Source: CAIQPS01 sp963843455
GTDB lineage: Bacteria; Actinomycetota; Thermoleophilia; RBG-16-64-13
Assembly (NCBI GenBank): GCA_963843455.1
Contig: CAWJKE010000006.1
Coordinates: forward strand, 62,001 to 126,000
Direction of reading: 5' to 3'
Length of the DNA stretch: 64,000 bases
The notes beneath the pieces are model-generated. The model was not told the DNA's origin, did not search any database, and saw only the letters and a list, made by a program, of their open reading frames with translations. A program made the position numbers and the translations under genes. Below, piece by piece: positions 43,080-52,126 of the stretch (within the stretch, counting starts at the first letter, position 1; every line of letters begins with the position of its first letter).

Positions 43080-45848
43080 ATGCCAGATAGCCCCTCTGAC
43101 GTTCGGTGGTACGGACTGTCGGCCGACGACGCCGCGGCGCAACTCCAGGTAGACGTCAGCAAAGGCCTGAGCGCAGCCGAGGTCGAGCAGCGCCAGGAGA
43201 AGTACGGTCCCAACCAATTGGCCGGCAAGAAGAAGGAACCGGGCTGGCGGGCCTTTTTGCGACAGTATCGCGACTTCATGCAGATCCTCCTGGTCGGCGC
43301 GGCCGTTGTCAACCAGGCTATCGTCCACGAACTAAGCACGACCCTCGTGCTGCTCGGCTTGACCGTGTTCAACGCGCTGCTCGGCATGAACCAGGAATCG
43401 AAGGCCGAGGCTAGTCTGGCCGCCCTGGAGAAGATGCTCAAGAGCATCGCTCGGGTGCGTCGGGACGGTCAGGTTCTTGAGATCGAGGCGGGTGAGCTCG
43501 TGCCCGGCGACATCGTGTTGATGGAGGCCGGCAACCGAGTGCCCGCCGACGGGCGTCTCTTCCTGGCTGCCAACGTGGAGATCGAGGAAGCCGCCCTCAC
43601 CGGCGAGAGCGTCGCCTCGTCCAAGAATACCGACGCCATCGCCGAGGCCGACGTGCCTCTGGGCGACCGGCACTGCATGGCCTTTATGAACACTTCGGTC
43701 ACCCGGGGGCGGGCGGAGATGATCGTCACCACCACGGGCATGCAGACCGAGATGGGCCACATCGCCGATCTGCTCAACAAGACAGAGGCCGACAAGACTC
43801 CCCTGCAGAAGCAACTCGACCGACTCACGGTTCTCATAGCTGGTCTCGCCGGCATCACCTTCGTGATAATGATCATCCTGGGCCTCCGCCAGGATCAGCC
43901 CTTCGACGCCATCTTCCTGGCCGGTATAGCCCTGGCCATCTCGGCCATTCCCACCGGCATGCCGGCGGTGGTCACCACCCTCTACTCGATGGGGACCAGG
44001 GTGCTCGCTGCTTCCAACGCCATCGTCAAGCGGCTGCCGTCCGTGGAAACGCTTGGATCGGTATCGGCCATCTGCTCCGACAAGACCGGCACTCTTACTC
44101 TCAATAAGATGACGGCTCGAGAGTTCACCCTGCCCGGCCAGAACCGGTTCAAAGTCACCGGCGAAGGTTACGCCACCAAGGGTGAACTACTAAGCGCCGG
44201 GGGCGGCAAGGTCGACCTGGAAGAGGTTATGCTGCCGATGGCTCTGTGCGCCGACGCCCGGCTGGATGGAGAGAACCTCATCGGCGATCCCACCGAGGGT
44301 GCGCTGATCGTTCTGGCCGAGAAGGGCGGTGTGAGCGTGGACAACGCCCGGCAGATGTACCCGCGAGTGGCAGAGGTTCCCTTCGACTCCGACTACAAGT
44401 TCATGGCCACCTTCCACGAGATGAACGACGCGAAGGGCAGGCCGGTGATCCGCTGTTTCGTCAAAGGGGCGCCTGACGTCCTCATAGCCCGCGGCAGCTA
44501 CCTGTGGGCTCCCGGAGGAGAAGAGACTCCCATCACCGACCAGAACCGACCGCTCGCGCTGGCTGAGAACGAGCGCATGGCCAAAGAGGGCGAGCGGGTC
44601 ATGGTCGTCGCCCGCCGCGATTTTGCACCGGCAACCTTCGATCCTAAGGGCGACCTCATAGGCCAGGTCAAGGACCTTACGTTGATCGCCATGGTCGGCA
44701 TCGTCGACCCGCCGCGGGCCGAGGCCAAGGACGCTATCGCCAAGTGCCACAGCGCGGGCATCCAGGTGCGGATGATCACCGGCGATCACGCTGTCACGGC
44801 CGCCGCTATCGGCCATGAGTTGGGCATCGAGGGGACTGCGCTGACGGGCGCGCAGTTCGCGGCGCTCAGTGACGAGGACCTCGCGAAACAACTACCCGAC
44901 ATCGGCGTCGTAGCTCGGGTGGCGCCCGAAGACAAGATCCGCCTGGTCCACATGCTGCAGAAGGGCGGCAATATCGTCGCCATGACCGGTGACGGCGTCA
45001 ACGACGCCCCGGCGCTCAAGAAGGCCGACATCGGGGTGGCCATGGGTATCACCGGCACCGAGGTCTCCAAGGAAGCAGCAGTCATGATCCTGACCGACGA
45101 CAACTTCGCCACCATCGTGAAGGCGGTCGAGTTCGGGCGAGGTATCTACGACAACCTCTCCAAGTACATCCGCTTCCAGATGACAGCCCTAGTAGCGTTC
45201 ATTGTGAGCTACCTCGGCGCCGCGATCTTCACGATTCTAGGAGGTGCCCCCTTCCAGGCCTTGACCGTCCTCTACATCAATTTCGCGGTGCAGGTGCCGC
45301 TCGCGATCGCCCTCGGTTTCGACAAGCCCTCTGAAGGTCTGATGGAGCGTAGGCCCCGCCCACTCACCCAGCCGGTTCTCACGAGCTGGCAATGGGTCCG
45401 CCTTGGCTTCATCGGACTGCTCATGGCTATCGGAACCCTCGTAGTCGAAAACTACTTCGAATCCTCCGACCCCGCCGCCGCTGCGACCATGGGCTTCGTC
45501 ATCTTCTCCCTGTTCAACATCATCATCGGGATAAGCTGTCGGAGCGAGGCCCAGACTGCCCTGCGCGCCGACACCTTCGGCGATCGCCGTCAGTTGAAGT
45601 TGCTCGGTCTTTCGTTACTGGTCACCATCCTGGCCACCGAGTTGGGCTTCACGCAACGCATCTTCGGTCTGGCCCATCTCAACGGTTGGCGCTGGCTGGT
45701 CTGCATCATCTTCGCGCTTGGGCTTCTGCTGATGGACGAACTGGTCAAGGTATTCCTGCGGCGGCGGGGGCGTCAGACTGTGGCACCTGGGGCGCCGCCC
45801 GCTGCGCCGCCCGTCGACCCCCGGCTTGCCCCGGCTGCAGAGGTGTGA
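43080..45848 (+). CDS. P-type (P2-like) cation ATPase with altered ion-binding residues
   Basis: The 922-residue protein has the P-type ATPase core: TGES loop (ALTGESVASS), phosphorylation site SDKTGTLTLNKM, nucleotide-site segment FVKGAPDVL and hinge TGDGVNDAPALKKADIGVAMG. Its overall layout is that of Ca2+-ATPases. However, the helix-4 motif usually PEGLP is PTGMP, and the helix-6 segment INFAVQVPLAIALG lacks the Asp of the usual N-x-x-T-D. The transported ion is therefore probably not Ca2+ and cannot be named. It starts 141 bases after the ZIP gene with AAAGGAGAAGGACG upstream. Confidence 0.9.
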   Translation: MPDSPSDVRWYGLSADDAAAQLQVDVSKGLSAAEVEQRQEKYGPNQLAGKKKEPGWRAFLRQYRDFMQILLVGAAVVNQAIVHELSTTLVLLGLTVFNALLGMNQESKAEASLAALEKMLKSIARVRRDGQVLEIEAGELVPGDIVLMEAGNRVPADGRLFLAANVEIEEAALTGESVASSKNTDAIAEADVPLGDRHCMAFMNTSVTRGRAEMIVTTTGMQTEMGHIADLLNKTEADKTPLQKQLDRLTVLIAGLAGITFVIMIILGLRQDQPFDAIFLAGIALAISAIPTGMPAVVTTLYSMGTRVLAASNAIVKRLPSVETLGSVSAICSDKTGTLTLNKMTAREFTLPGQNRFKVTGEGYATKGELLSAGGGKVDLEEVMLPMALCADARLDGENLIGDPTEGALIVLAEKGGVSVDNARQMYPRVAEVPFDSDYKFMATFHEMNDAKGRPVIRCFVKGAPDVLIARGSYLWAPGGEETPITDQNRPLALAENERMAKEGERVMVVARRDFAPATFDPKGDLIGQVKDLTLIAMVGIVDPPRAEAKDAIAKCHSAGIQVRMITGDHAVTAAAIGHELGIEGTALTGAQFAALSDEDLAKQLPDIGVVARVAPEDKIRLVHMLQKGGNIVAMTGDGVNDAPALKKADIGVAMGITGTEVSKEAAVMILTDDNFATIVKAVEFGRGIYDNLSKYIRFQMTALVAFIVSYLGAAIFTILGGAPFQALTVLYINFAVQVPLAIALGFDKPSEGLMERRPRPLTQPVLTSWQWVRLGFIGLLMAIGTLVVENYFESSDPAAAATMGFVIFSLFNIIIGISCRSEAQTALRADTFGDRRQLKLLGLSLLVTILATELGFTQRIFGLAHLNGWRWLVCIIFALGLLLMDELVKVFLRRRGRQTVAPGAPPAAPPVDPRLAPAAEV

Positions 45849-46001
45849 GCTGAACTCTGCGCGGGGTGCGAGGCGCTCAACCGCCCGCCGACCGGGCGCA
45901 AACGGAAGCTCGACGCCCGCGGGCGGTTGGCCGAGAAGGTGCGGGAGCGCTTCGACCTTGATGCCGGCATGCCCGCCATGGGGGACGTGATCGAGGTCTA
46001 G
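45849..46001 (+). other. In-frame coding-like extension after the ATPase stop
   Basis: The frame of the ATPase continues open for 50 codons after its TGA, encoding AELCAGCEALNRPPTGRKRK .. RFDLDAGMPAMGDVIEV before TAG. The composition looks protein-like with a CxxC motif, but there is no start codon with a ribosome site. It may be the remnant of a small metal-binding gene or domain. Confidence 0.3.
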
Positions 46002-46031
46002 GCCGTGCCCCGCGGCGGCCTGCCGGTCCCC

Positions 46032-47015
46032 TCACAGCATCCGCTGCTTTCTGAACCAGCGCACGGTGTCTTCCATCGTCTCCGCGAAGGGGCGGGGATG
46101 GTACCCCAGCTCGCGTTCGGCCTTCAGGTTGGTCATCGTGGAGCCGGATGAGATCACGTCGAGTGAGTAGGTGGTGAACAGCGGTTTCTGCCCGGTGGCC
46201 CAATAGTAGATGGGGATGAGGGGGCTGAGCGCGCGGACGAGCCCGACGGGCAGGCGCAGGCGGGGGGCGGGCGTCCCCGTGACGGCTTCGATAGAGTGCA
46301 GCAGCTCCCACACGGTCACGTTGTGGCCCGCGAGGATGTAGCCTTCGCCACTGCGCCCCCTCTCGGCCGCGGCGATCAGCCCCTGCGCGACGTCTCGCAC
46401 GTCCACGAAGTTGTACGCCCCGTCGACGTATGCCCCCAGCCGCCCCTGAGCGCAGGCGAGGACCAGCTCGCCGGTATGGGATGGGCGGAAGTCAAAAGGT
46501 CCGAGGACGCCGGTGGGGAAGACCAAGACCGCATCGAGCCCCTGTCTGATCGCTTCCAGCACAAGCAGCGTGGCTTCGGCTTTGGTGCGGTCGTAGGCTC
46601 CCGACGCGCGGCCCGGGTCTATCGGACTTGTCTCGGTGATGCAGGCACCGCGCGGCGGAACGACGAAGGCGTGGATGGAGCTGCAGTGCACGAGGCGCCG
46701 CACTCCCGCCTCCCGACAGGCCGCCAGCACGTTGCGGGTGCCTGTTACGTTCGTTTCGTGCAAGCGCGGAAGACCGCCCCGAGCGATCGAGACGACCCCG
46801 GCCAGGTGGAAGACGATGTCGGCGCCAGAGAATGCTCGGATCAGGGAGGATAGGTCGTGAACGTCGCCCGGTACGATCTCTACATCCAAGCCCGCGATGG
46901 CCCTGTGGTCCGATGATGGGCGCACCAGAACGCGCACGGGCGCCGCCCCGTGCGCGGCCAAACCGCGCACCAGGACGTTGCCCAACAGCCCTGTCGCTCC
47001 GGTCACCACGATCAT
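46032..47015 (-). CDS. NAD-dependent epimerase/dehydratase (extended SDR)
   Basis: The 327-residue protein has the Rossmann motif MIVVTGATGLLGNVLVRGL, the adenine-ring segment GDVHDLSSLIRAFSGADIVF, CSSIHAF (catalytic Ser region) and the YDRTKAE catalytic Tyr-Lys pair. A C-terminal substrate domain ends in AETMEDTVRWFRKQ. It matches dihydroflavonol-4-reductase or hopanoid-associated sugar-epimerase-like proteins. The substrate is not evident. Confidence 0.88.
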   Translation of the reverse strand: MIVVTGATGLLGNVLVRGLAAHGAAPVRVLVRPSSDHRAIAGLDVEIVPGDVHDLSSLIRAFSGADIVFHLAGVVSIARGGLPRLHETNVTGTRNVLAACREAGVRRLVHCSSIHAFVVPPRGACITETSPIDPGRASGAYDRTKAEATLLVLEAIRQGLDAVLVFPTGVLGPFDFRPSHTGELVLACAQGRLGAYVDGAYNFVDVRDVAQGLIAAAERGRSGEGYILAGHNVTVWELLHSIEAVTGTPAPRLRLPVGLVRALSPLIPIYYWATGQKPLFTTYSLDVISSGSTMTNLKAERELGYHPRPFAETMEDTVRWFRKQRML

Positions 47016-47077
47016 GGCGGGTCTCCTTGTGCCGTCCGACCCGATGATACCGCGGGGCCCACTGGTACAATCACCCG

Positions 47078-47992
47078 ATGAAGTCTGCTCCCCGGCCCTT
47101 GCTCAGACGTACCCTCGCCCTCGCGCTCGTCGCCCTGACTCTCGCGGCCGCCGTGAGCGGCTGCTCAGTCTCTCTCCGGCCGTTCTCCACGCACGCCAGC
47201 ACCACCACTACCGCGATCGCTGGGCCGGGGCAGACGCGGGCCACGACGACGACAGGGCCTCCCAAGACTGTCACCACTTCGTCCACCACGTCGACAACGC
47301 TCCGCCCATCCACGTCCACCACGCGGCGCCCGACCACTACCACGGTGGCCCACGCGACCACTGGGGATCCAAAGGCGATAGCCAGGCAGCTCAAGCCGAG
47401 CGTGGTCGGAATCACTGCCGTCACCGCGACCACGGCTACGATGATCTACCAATCGATTGGCACCGGGGTGATCTATAGCGCCACGGCGTCCTATGGATAC
47501 ATCGTCACCAACAACCACGTCATCGAGCGAGACAACGGCCAACCGGCCAAACGTATCCGGGTCACCCTGCCCTCAGGCTCGACGGTGACCGCCACGCTCG
47601 TGGGCCGGGATACCACGACCGACATCGCCGTTCTGCGGGTCAAGGCCCGCAAGCTCACGCCGGCGGTCTTCCGGACCGACCTGTCCCAATTGGCCCACGG
47701 CGACTTCGTCGTGGCCATCGGCAACGCCAAGGTGCTCAAGCATCCGGTCACCAGCGGGAACGTCACCGCTTTCCTCAAGAACATCGACTATCCCGGTCTC
47801 TCCGGGGTCGATCAGGTGATAGAAAGCTCGGTGCCCCTCGATCACGGCAACTCGGGCGGCCCCCTGGTAGATGTTGACGCGCGAGTCGTGGGGATCAACA
47901 TGGCGGAACTGCTGAGCGGACGCGGGGGCATCGCCCTGCCCGCCGATCTGGTGGTGGAGGTAGTGAAGCGGCTCATGGCCGCGGCCAAGTAA
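47078..47992 (+). CDS. Secreted HtrA-like trypsin-type serine protease, lipoprotein, no PDZ
   Basis: The 304-residue protein has a lipoprotein signal (LTLAAAVSGC), about 60 residues of Thr/Ser/Pro linker and a chymotrypsin-fold protease domain. The triad is visible: His in YIVTNNHVIE, Asp in TTDIAVLRV and Ser in LDHGNSGGPLVD. It ends soon after this domain without a PDZ domain, unlike DegP. It likely acts on misfolded or specific outside proteins. Confidence 0.9.
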   Translation: MKSAPRPLLRRTLALALVALTLAAAVSGCSVSLRPFSTHASTTTTAIAGPGQTRATTTTGPPKTVTTSSTTSTTLRPSTSTTRRPTTTTVAHATTGDPKAIARQLKPSVVGITAVTATTATMIYQSIGTGVIYSATASYGYIVTNNHVIERDNGQPAKRIRVTLPSGSTVTATLVGRDTTTDIAVLRVKARKLTPAVFRTDLSQLAHGDFVVAIGNAKVLKHPVTSGNVTAFLKNIDYPGLSGVDQVIESSVPLDHGNSGGPLVDVDARVVGINMAELLSGRGGIALPADLVVEVVKRLMAAAK

Positions 47993-48079
47993 GAGAGGAA
48001 GGCTCGTTTGCTTGGCCTGGCCCGGGGTTGGGTATATGGAGGCGAGACCATCGCCGCGCAAGGAGAGCCGGAGGCAAAC

Positions 48080-48448
48080 GTGCTCGAAGTTAGCAGCTAC
48101 TCGTTCAGTGGCGTCCCCCTTCTGAGCCTCGCGGGGGATTTCGACCACTCGTCGGCCCCCTCTTTCAAGGAGAAGGTGGACGACGCACTTGGCCGCGACG
48201 GTACGCGGCTACTGCTGCAGTTGACAGATTGCGCCTATATGGACAGCGGCGGCGTCTCCAGCCTCCTCACGCTCCTCCACAGGGTGCGGAACCGTGGCTG
48301 GCTCGGCGCGATCGCTCCAAGCCCGGACGTGCTGCGTCTGCTTCAAATGGTCGGCTTCACGGTCGACCCCAGCTTCCGCGTCTTCCAGAACCTCAACGAG
48401 GTCGAGGGGTTTATCCAGCAAGACGCCCGTACGATCGCAGCCCCTTAG
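48080..48448 (+). CDS. STAS-domain anti-sigma factor antagonist
   Basis: The 122-residue protein starts at GTG 48080 with GGAGG upstream. It has the STAS fold pattern: VPLLSLAGDFDHSSAPSFKE, LLLQLTDCAYMDSGGVSSLL with the phosphorylatable Ser of DSGG, and a final helix with LQMVGFTVDPSFRVF. Such proteins release sigma factors by binding their anti-sigma kinases. No kinase is nearby. The 3' end overlaps the convergent corrinoid gene by 4 bases. Confidence 0.88.
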   Translation: MLEVSSYSFSGVPLLSLAGDFDHSSAPSFKEKVDDALGRDGTRLLLQLTDCAYMDSGGVSSLLTLLHRVRNRGWLGAIAPSPDVLRLLQMVGFTVDPSFRVFQNLNEVEGFIQQDARTIAAP

Positions 48449-49107
48449 GGGAGCGAGGCGTGGCCCCGGGTGACGAGGTCCTGACAGATGCGGACGCCCT
48501 CCATGGCGTCCGTGCTCCAGGAATCGGCCCCCGCGTATTGACACACACGGCCGTCGATGATCGACCCCCCCAGCACGATGGGGGGGCGATACCCTAGTTG
48601 CTCCTCCTGGCTTCGCAGGAGGTTGACGGTGGCCCTCATGCTCTCGAAAGCAGCCATGATCAAACCCGAAAGACAGACCACGTCGGGTCGTGAGCTGCCC
48701 ACTTCTGCGAGGAATCTCTCGGGCGACACGTCCACACCGAGGTCGATCACCTTGAAGTCGAAGCCGCGGAGCGACGTCGCGAACATGTTCTTGCCGATAT
48801 CGTGGATGTCGCCGGCCACCGTCCCCAGCACCACGGTGCCGGCCACAATCCCCGGCTGAGCCTGCTCCTGCACCGGCTGCACCAGATCGAGGACCTCCTT
48901 GAACAACTCGCCCGCCATGATGAGCCCGGAAAGGTAGTACTCCTGCCGCTCGTAGCGCTCACCCACGACTTTGAGAGCCTGCTGGCAAGTGCTGAGTATC
49001 GACACGGGGGAGACTCTCCCCTGGGCCAGGAGCTTGCGCGTGAGATCCAGGGTTCGGCTCTCGTCCAACTCGACGAGTGCCGTGCGGAGGAGCTCAAGGG
49101 TGCTCAA
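48445..49107 (-). CDS. Corrinoid (B12-binding) methyltransferase protein 1
   Basis: The start is TTG at 49107 with GGAGGG upstream, giving 220 residues. An N-terminal helical cap (STLELLRTALVELDE .. YYLSGLIMAGELFKEVLDLV) is followed by a B12-binding domain with the base-off His motif GDIHDIGKNM and VLGGSIID near the nucleotide tail. This is the MtaC/MttC-like architecture of corrinoid proteins that carry a methyl group between two methyltransferases. It follows the GntR regulator by 11 bases in one minus-strand operon. A second corrinoid gene lies on the other side of the regulator. Confidence 0.88.
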   Translation of the reverse strand: MSTLELLRTALVELDESRTLDLTRKLLAQGRVSPVSILSTCQQALKVVGERYERQEYYLSGLIMAGELFKEVLDLVQPVQEQAQPGIVAGTVVLGTVAGDIHDIGKNMFATSLRGFDFKVIDLGVDVSPERFLAEVGSSRPDVVCLSGLIMAAFESMRATVNLLRSQEEQLGYRPPIVLGGSIIDGRVCQYAGADSWSTDAMEGVRICQDLVTRGHASLP

Positions 49108-49118
49108 CTCCGTCCCTC

Positions 49119-49892
49119 CTATTCCGAGCCCAGCCGCGCGCGAAGGCGAAACAATTCCGCCCGCAGAAGAAACCAGCCCCAGCTTACCGGCGTGCGGTCG
49201 CCCTCCTGGAACACATGCTCCAGGCGCAAGGCCAGCGCGCCCTCCGATTCCCCCAGTACCTGAGCACTCTCGGCGTCGAGCTTGACCGCCGTCACCGTCA
49301 ACTCGCCTCTGGGGAACTTCTGCGCGCCGCCCGAATCGAGGAAGGCGTGCATGGATGTCAACTGGAGCTGCGACTCCACCAGCGGCCGCCGCGGGTCGTA
49401 GATGATGTACTCGGTGTGGTACATCGCCGGGATCCCGTTCGAGAACACCACCCGGCGCAGGTGGATGACCTTGTCGCCTGGAGGCACTCGCAGCATTGCA
49501 GCCACTCTGTTGTCGGCTCTGGTCATGCTCGCCGAGAGCAGTCGGATCTCCGCGGACTGGTCGAGCCACTCGCCGCTGAGCGAGTCGAGCCTGAACACCG
49601 AATCGGCCAGGTCCCGGGAGCGGGCGTACGTGCCGCGACCCTTTACTCCGGTCACCAGGCCCTGCTGCTCGAGTAACGAAAGCGCGCGTCGCACGGTCAT
49701 GGGACTTACCCCGAACTCGGCGCGCAACTCCGAGCCCGAAGGCAGACGGCTCCCGGCGGCGTAAGTGCCGGAATTCAGGCGTTCAGTCAGGGTTTGGACG
49801 ATATGCAGATATGCGGGCAGAGCGCCGTCGTCCTCCGGCCGTTCCGGCCGGATCTCGAGAAGGTCGAGGTCTGTCGCTCGTGGTGTTTGCAT
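49119..49892 (-). CDS. GntR-family (HutC/UTRA) transcriptional regulator
   Basis: The 257-residue protein has an N-terminal winged helix (LPAYLHIVQTLTERLNSGTY .. PSGSELRAEFGVSPMTVRRA .. GRGTYARSR) and a UTRA ligand domain (VIHLRRVVFSNGIPAMYHTE). HutC-type regulators sense small effectors. It is in the middle of the corrinoid/URO-D cluster, between two divergent corrinoid genes, so it probably controls both sides. A matching operator-like palindrome lies at 50009-50020. Confidence 0.92.
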   Translation of the reverse strand: MQTPRATDLDLLEIRPERPEDDGALPAYLHIVQTLTERLNSGTYAAGSRLPSGSELRAEFGVSPMTVRRALSLLEQQGLVTGVKGRGTYARSRDLADSVFRLDSLSGEWLDQSAEIRLLSASMTRADNRVAAMLRVPPGDKVIHLRRVVFSNGIPAMYHTEYIIYDPRRPLVESQLQLTSMHAFLDSGGAQKFPRGELTVTAVKLDAESAQVLGESEGALALRLEHVFQEGDRTPVSWGWFLLRAELFRLRARLGSE

Positions 49893-50008
49893 CCCCCATG
49901 CTCACAAAGCGAAGGCGCCACAGAAAGTCATAGCAGATGGTAATGCCACCGCCATTCCATGCATTTGCTGGAGGTGGCTAGCTATTTGCCCGCGCCCAGC
50001 ATAACATG

Positions 50009-50020
50009 CTGTCTATACAG
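50009..50020. promoter_or_regulatory. Putative HutC-type operator
   Basis: CTGTCTATACAG is an interrupted palindrome whose core GTCTATAC (50011-50018) fits the published HutC-subfamily consensus GTMTAKAC. It lies between the GntR start (49892) and the corrinoid gene start (50114), where autoregulation and control of the plus-strand operon are expected. Confidence 0.6.
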
Positions 50021-50113
50021 GTTGCGTGGGCCTCGGCATACGCAACAGTATGGTCAGGGACCGTCGACCGTCTGCGCGGTATGGGTGTCAAATCTTCTGA
50101 TCAAGGAGCCCCA

Positions 50114-50749
50114 ATGGCCCACGAACTCGTAGAAGCCATGGCGAACATGAAGGAGAAGGAAGCCCTTCAGATCGTCGACGACATGCTCGCCAAAGGCGAA
50201 GACCCCAACATGATCTTAGATCTCTCCTCCCAGGCCATGCAGGTGGTAGGAGAACGCTATCAGGAAGGCTCTTACTTCCTGCCCGAACTCATCATGAGCG
50301 GGGAGATGCTCCGTAAGATCGGCGAGATCTTAAAACCCCTCCTGGCCGCCAAGACCGACACCACCAAGAAACTGGGCATCGTGGTCTTAGGTACCGTCCG
50401 GGGCGACATCCACGACATCGGCAAAGACATCGTGGGCTTCATGCTGGAAGTAAACGGCTTTGAGGTCTACGACATCGGCATCGACCAGCCCGAAGAAGCC
50501 TTCGTGAAAGCCGTGGAAGAACATAATCCCCAGGTCCTGGCCCTCTCCGGTTTCCTCTCGGTGGCCTTTGACTCCATGAAGTCCACCATCGAGCAGGTGG
50601 AAGCCGCCGGACTCCGCAAAGACCTCAAGGTCATCATCGGCGGCGGCCAGATGGACGACACCGTACGCAAGTACACCGGGGCCGACGCCTACGGCGACGA
50701 CGCCATGGCCGCTGTGGCCTTCGCCAAGGCGGCAGTCGGAGTATCATAG
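50114..50749 (+). CDS. Corrinoid (B12-binding) methyltransferase protein 2
   Basis: The 211-residue protein has the helical cap (LPELIMSGEMLRKIGEIL) and a B12 domain with VLGTVRGDIHDIGKDIVGFM (cobalt-ligating His), LSGFLSVAFDSMKSTIEQ and IIGGGQMDD. It is the shuttle subunit for the two URO-D-type methyltransferases encoded right after it. Codon use differs from the surroundings: it contains three TTA codons and many GAA and AAA codons, suggesting transfer from another genome. The start ATG 50114 follows AAGGAG. Confidence 0.92.
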   Translation: MAHELVEAMANMKEKEALQIVDDMLAKGEDPNMILDLSSQAMQVVGERYQEGSYFLPELIMSGEMLRKIGEILKPLLAAKTDTTKKLGIVVLGTVRGDIHDIGKDIVGFMLEVNGFEVYDIGIDQPEEAFVKAVEEHNPQVLALSGFLSVAFDSMKSTIEQVEAAGLRKDLKVIIGGGQMDDTVRKYTGADAYGDDAMAAVAFAKAAVGVS

Positions 50750-50778
50750 GTGTCTCTGACGACCCGGGGGGGACGCTA

Positions 50779-52110
50779 GTGGTGGACAAGGCGTGGTCGC
50801 AACTATCGCCTGACGAGAAGCTGGAGCGGCGTTTTGCCGCCTTCGTGGAGCCAGGGCTTGAGTTTGTCAGCCCTGCGGCCGCGGCGGAGTACCGCACGCG
50901 GGCGACTCGCTTGCGGAAGGCCTTTCTTCTCGAAGGGGAACCCGACCGCGTGCCCGTGTCAGTCCTCACCGGCTACTACCCGGCAACGCGCGTGGGGCTC
51001 ACTCCGTTCGACGTGACCCAGGACTACGGGAAGGCGGCTGAGGCTTGGCTCCAGTGCAACCTGGATCTGCAGGCCGACAGCTTGATGGCCCCCACGTTCG
51101 CGGCCATTCCGGGCCGCGCCTTCGAGGCCCTCGACGTCAAGATCCTCAACTGGCCCGGTCATGGCGTGGCCAAGGAAGCCAGCTTCCAGTACAACGAGAA
51201 GGAATGGATGCAGGCCGACGAGTACGACCTGCTCATCGATGACCCCACGGACTACCTGCTCCACTACTACCTGCCCCGCGTGGCGGGTGGCCTGGCAGGC
51301 CTAGCCAAGCTGGCCTCTCCGCTGGACATGGTCGAGATCGTGGACGCACCGGGCTGGCTGATGCGCTGGATCGATCCCGACGTCCAGGCGAGCCTCGAGA
51401 AACTGGCGGCCGCCGGCCGGGAGTCCGCGGCGTGGGCCGGAACCATATTCCCACTCATAGGTCGGCTGGTGGCCGAAGGCTTTCCTGGTCCTTTCGCCAG
51501 CATGTCTTTGGCGCCATTCGACTTCATCGGCGATACCCTCAGGGGCACCCGGGGCATCTTGATGGACATGTTCCGCCAGCCCGACGCAGTGCTCGAGGCC
51601 TGTGACCGGCTGGCGCCCGTGGTGGTCAAGTGGGTCACCCGGCGCTCCAATCCCTTCACCCCGCCGCTGGTGTTCATACCCCTGCACAAGGGCGCCGACG
51701 GGTTCATGAGCGTCGAACAGTTCCAGAAGTTCTACTGGCCGAGCCTCAAGAAGGTCATCGAGGGGCTGGTGGCCGATGGCTTCGTGCCGTACCTCTTTGC
51801 CGAAGGTGCCTACGGCACTCGTCTGGAGACCATCGCCGATGTGCCCAAGGGCCGCACTGTGTGGCAGTTCGACCACACCGACATGCGTCGGGCCAAAGAG
51901 ATCCTGGGCGGCAGGGCCTGCATCCAGGGCAACGTGCCTATCTCGATGCTTCAACTGGGGACTGCCGATGAAGTCACGGCCTATTCCCGGGATCTCATCG
52001 AGACGGTCGGACCTGGGGGTGGCTTCATCCTGGACGTCGGCGCAGTCGTCGACGACGCTAGGCCGGGTAACGTCGAGGCAATGATTCAAGCAGCAAAAAA
52101 CACTATCTAG
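50779..52110 (+). CDS. URO-D-family corrinoid-dependent methyltransferase 1
   Basis: The 443-residue protein belongs to the uroporphyrinogen decarboxylase-like methyltransferases (DRVPVSVLTGYYPATRVGLT, LNWPGHGVAKEASFQYNEKE, FIPLHKGADGFMS, LFAEGAYGTRLE, ACIQGNVPISML). Members move a methyl group from a donor to a corrinoid protein or from it to an acceptor. It starts with GTG 50779, 30 bases after the corrinoid gene. The substrate is unknown. I see no obvious MtaA-type His-x-Cys zinc motif. Confidence 0.85.
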   Translation: MVDKAWSQLSPDEKLERRFAAFVEPGLEFVSPAAAAEYRTRATRLRKAFLLEGEPDRVPVSVLTGYYPATRVGLTPFDVTQDYGKAAEAWLQCNLDLQADSLMAPTFAAIPGRAFEALDVKILNWPGHGVAKEASFQYNEKEWMQADEYDLLIDDPTDYLLHYYLPRVAGGLAGLAKLASPLDMVEIVDAPGWLMRWIDPDVQASLEKLAAAGRESAAWAGTIFPLIGRLVAEGFPGPFASMSLAPFDFIGDTLRGTRGILMDMFRQPDAVLEACDRLAPVVVKWVTRRSNPFTPPLVFIPLHKGADGFMSVEQFQKFYWPSLKKVIEGLVADGFVPYLFAEGAYGTRLETIADVPKGRTVWQFDHTDMRRAKEILGGRACIQGNVPISMLQLGTADEVTAYSRDLIETVGPGGGFILDVGAVVDDARPGNVEAMIQAAKNTI

Positions 52111-52126
52111 TCGGGAGAGGTTAGAG

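Noticed and set aside
49893..50113. Cobalamin riboswitch upstream of the corrinoid operon
   Set aside because: I could not find a B12-box-like element or the expected long folded leader; only a HutC-type palindrome is supported.
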